The notes beneath the pieces are model-generated. The model did no database searches. It was not told the origin of the DNA and saw only the letters and a list, made by a program, of their open reading frames with translations. Shown piece by piece: positions 63,249 through 64,000 of a stretch of DNA of 64,000 bases. This stretch comes from Rhododendron vialii (lineage: Eukaryota; Streptophyta; Magnoliopsida; Ericales; Ericaceae): contig NC_080563.1 of the NCBI RefSeq assembly GCF_030253575.1, forward strand, positions 39,299,001 through 39,363,000, in the 5' to 3' direction. The position numbers and the translations under genes were made by a program. Position 1 is the stretch's first letter, and the number at the start of each line of letters is the position of its first letter.

Positions 63249-63471
63249 ATATTTTATCTGTTCCAAAATAATAGTTCTCTACAAAAAGAGCCGTGAGATC
63301 TTTCGAATAAATAAATAAAGTACTTTCAATTTCTCGAGTTTCTTCGAACAAATTAAGATATCGATTAGCTCTATAATTTGGTGCAAACATTTTTAAAAAT
63401 TATTACTGTATTTTTTATCTAAAAATTTCACGTCTTTTGGTAAGAGACTATCATTTTTGAGATATATGGAG
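63249..63471. mobile_element. Stowaway MITE, duplicate of 57995-58213
   Basis: It is at the same intron position as in the first serpin copy, more diverged (ends TCTGTTCCAAAATAATAG and, reversed, CTCCATATATCTCAAAAAT). Confidence 0.6.
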
Positions 63472-63539
63472 TATTATGCATTTTAACTAGACAAGTCACT
63501 TGTTTGGTGTCATGAGCGGAAAAACTACGATACACAAGT

Positions 63540-63790
63540 ACGTACCATATGCACCCGTATAATTAAATCATTTAGAGGCATAACGAAATCATTGAGAGCC
63601 GTAACATAGGCATAACATTATAGGCATAACCAAAACTATTGAGAGACGTAACATAGACGTAAACGTGCATACCGTATGCACCCAAACCATTGAGAGGCAT
63701 AACTAACCGTTGAGAGACACAATCTTAACCAATGAGATGGCCTAACCTTAATCATTGAGAGGTGTAACATTTTCAGTTATACCAAATATG
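63540..63790 (+). repeat. Degenerate array of CATTGAGAGGCRTAAC-type units
   Basis: Seven or so copies of a 15-30-base motif (ATTGAGAGRCRTAAC) occur in the intron of the second serpin unit. The first unit lacks it. Confidence 0.6.
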
Positions 63791-64000
63791 TACCGTAGCC
63801 ATTCTCGTCATGAACCCTCTTAAAGTCATCCAATACTGGACAAGGACCTGAGTCTAGTTGAACTATATTCTTGTCATTGTTTCTTCGTACGATATTTGAC
63901 ACAAAGCATCTTTAGAACAAAAACCCCTACAAGTTCAAGCTATTTATTATCGAACGGGCTACTACTCTTGTTGTCTTTTTCTTTTTTAATCAGCGTACTA

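Larger units (their letters stand above)
60560..63999. repeat. Second unit of the serpin tandem duplication
   Basis: It matches 56090-58450 in direct orientation up to the window edge: 3' flank, serpin exon 2, intron with Stowaway MITE, and the phrase GAACGGGCTACTACTCTTG near 63951 (58417 in unit 1). The homologue of exon 1 would lie just beyond 64000. The intron has gained an about 200-base stretch (63530-63790) with repeated CATTGAGAGGCATAAC-type units. Confidence 0.8.

Overview
The window is nuclear DNA of a flowering plant, most likely a woody core eudicot. The evidence is GT/AG introns, AT-rich spacers full of CT/GA and AT microsatellites, and plant-specific gene families (DUF547/MIP1-like, DUF1645, phytocyanin, plant serpin). 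Repeats of the Au-SINE, hAT, Stowaway and Tourist types fit as well. I cannot name the species. No bacterial, organellar or viral genome context is present.

Real genes are sparse. A DUF547/MIP1-like gene enters from the left edge and ends at 1742 (+). A single-exon DUF1645 gene lies at 7817-8818 (+). A two-exon phytocyanin-like gene lies at 17615-18830 (-), and a two-exon serpin gene at 57084-59033 (-). All four look intact as far as they are visible. The remaining 85-90% is decayed duplicates and mobile DNA.

Layout. 1-8.8 kb: the DUF547 and DUF1645 genes with a SINE and several MITEs between them. 8.8-16.2 kb: gene-free, with an LTR remnant that carries a nested 2.7-kb solo LTR. 17.2-22.7 kb: the phytocyanin gene, a decayed direct copy of its segment, and a serpin/phytocyanin chimeric pseudogene. 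22.7-35.5 kb and 43.3-52.7 kb: two zones that share many blocks in inverted orientation. The shared blocks are LINE 3' ends, remnants of an unrecognised multi-exon gene, a spacer block and an Au-SINE block. Within them sit two large inverted-repeat hairpins (about 25.1-26.35 kb and 47.46-50.30 kb) and two kelch-like pseudogenes. 40.9-42.9 kb: a 2-kb non-autonomous hAT-type transposon with 13-bp TIRs and an 8-bp target duplication, carrying what looks like a piece of a farnesyltransferase alpha-subunit gene. 54.6-55.4 kb: another hAT-type element. 56.1-64 kb: a direct tandem duplication of the serpin locus. Its second copy is a pseudogene interrupted by a 749-bp relative of the 2-kb hAT element.

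The genes do not form a pathway. The story is structural: repeated duplication, inversion and transposon capture around serpin and phytocyanin genes. Two local serpin copies carry Glu where the canonical Arg of the reactive centre would be, while a broken third copy keeps Leu-Arg-Ser. All homology statements rest on reading the sequence by eye; no database search was possible.
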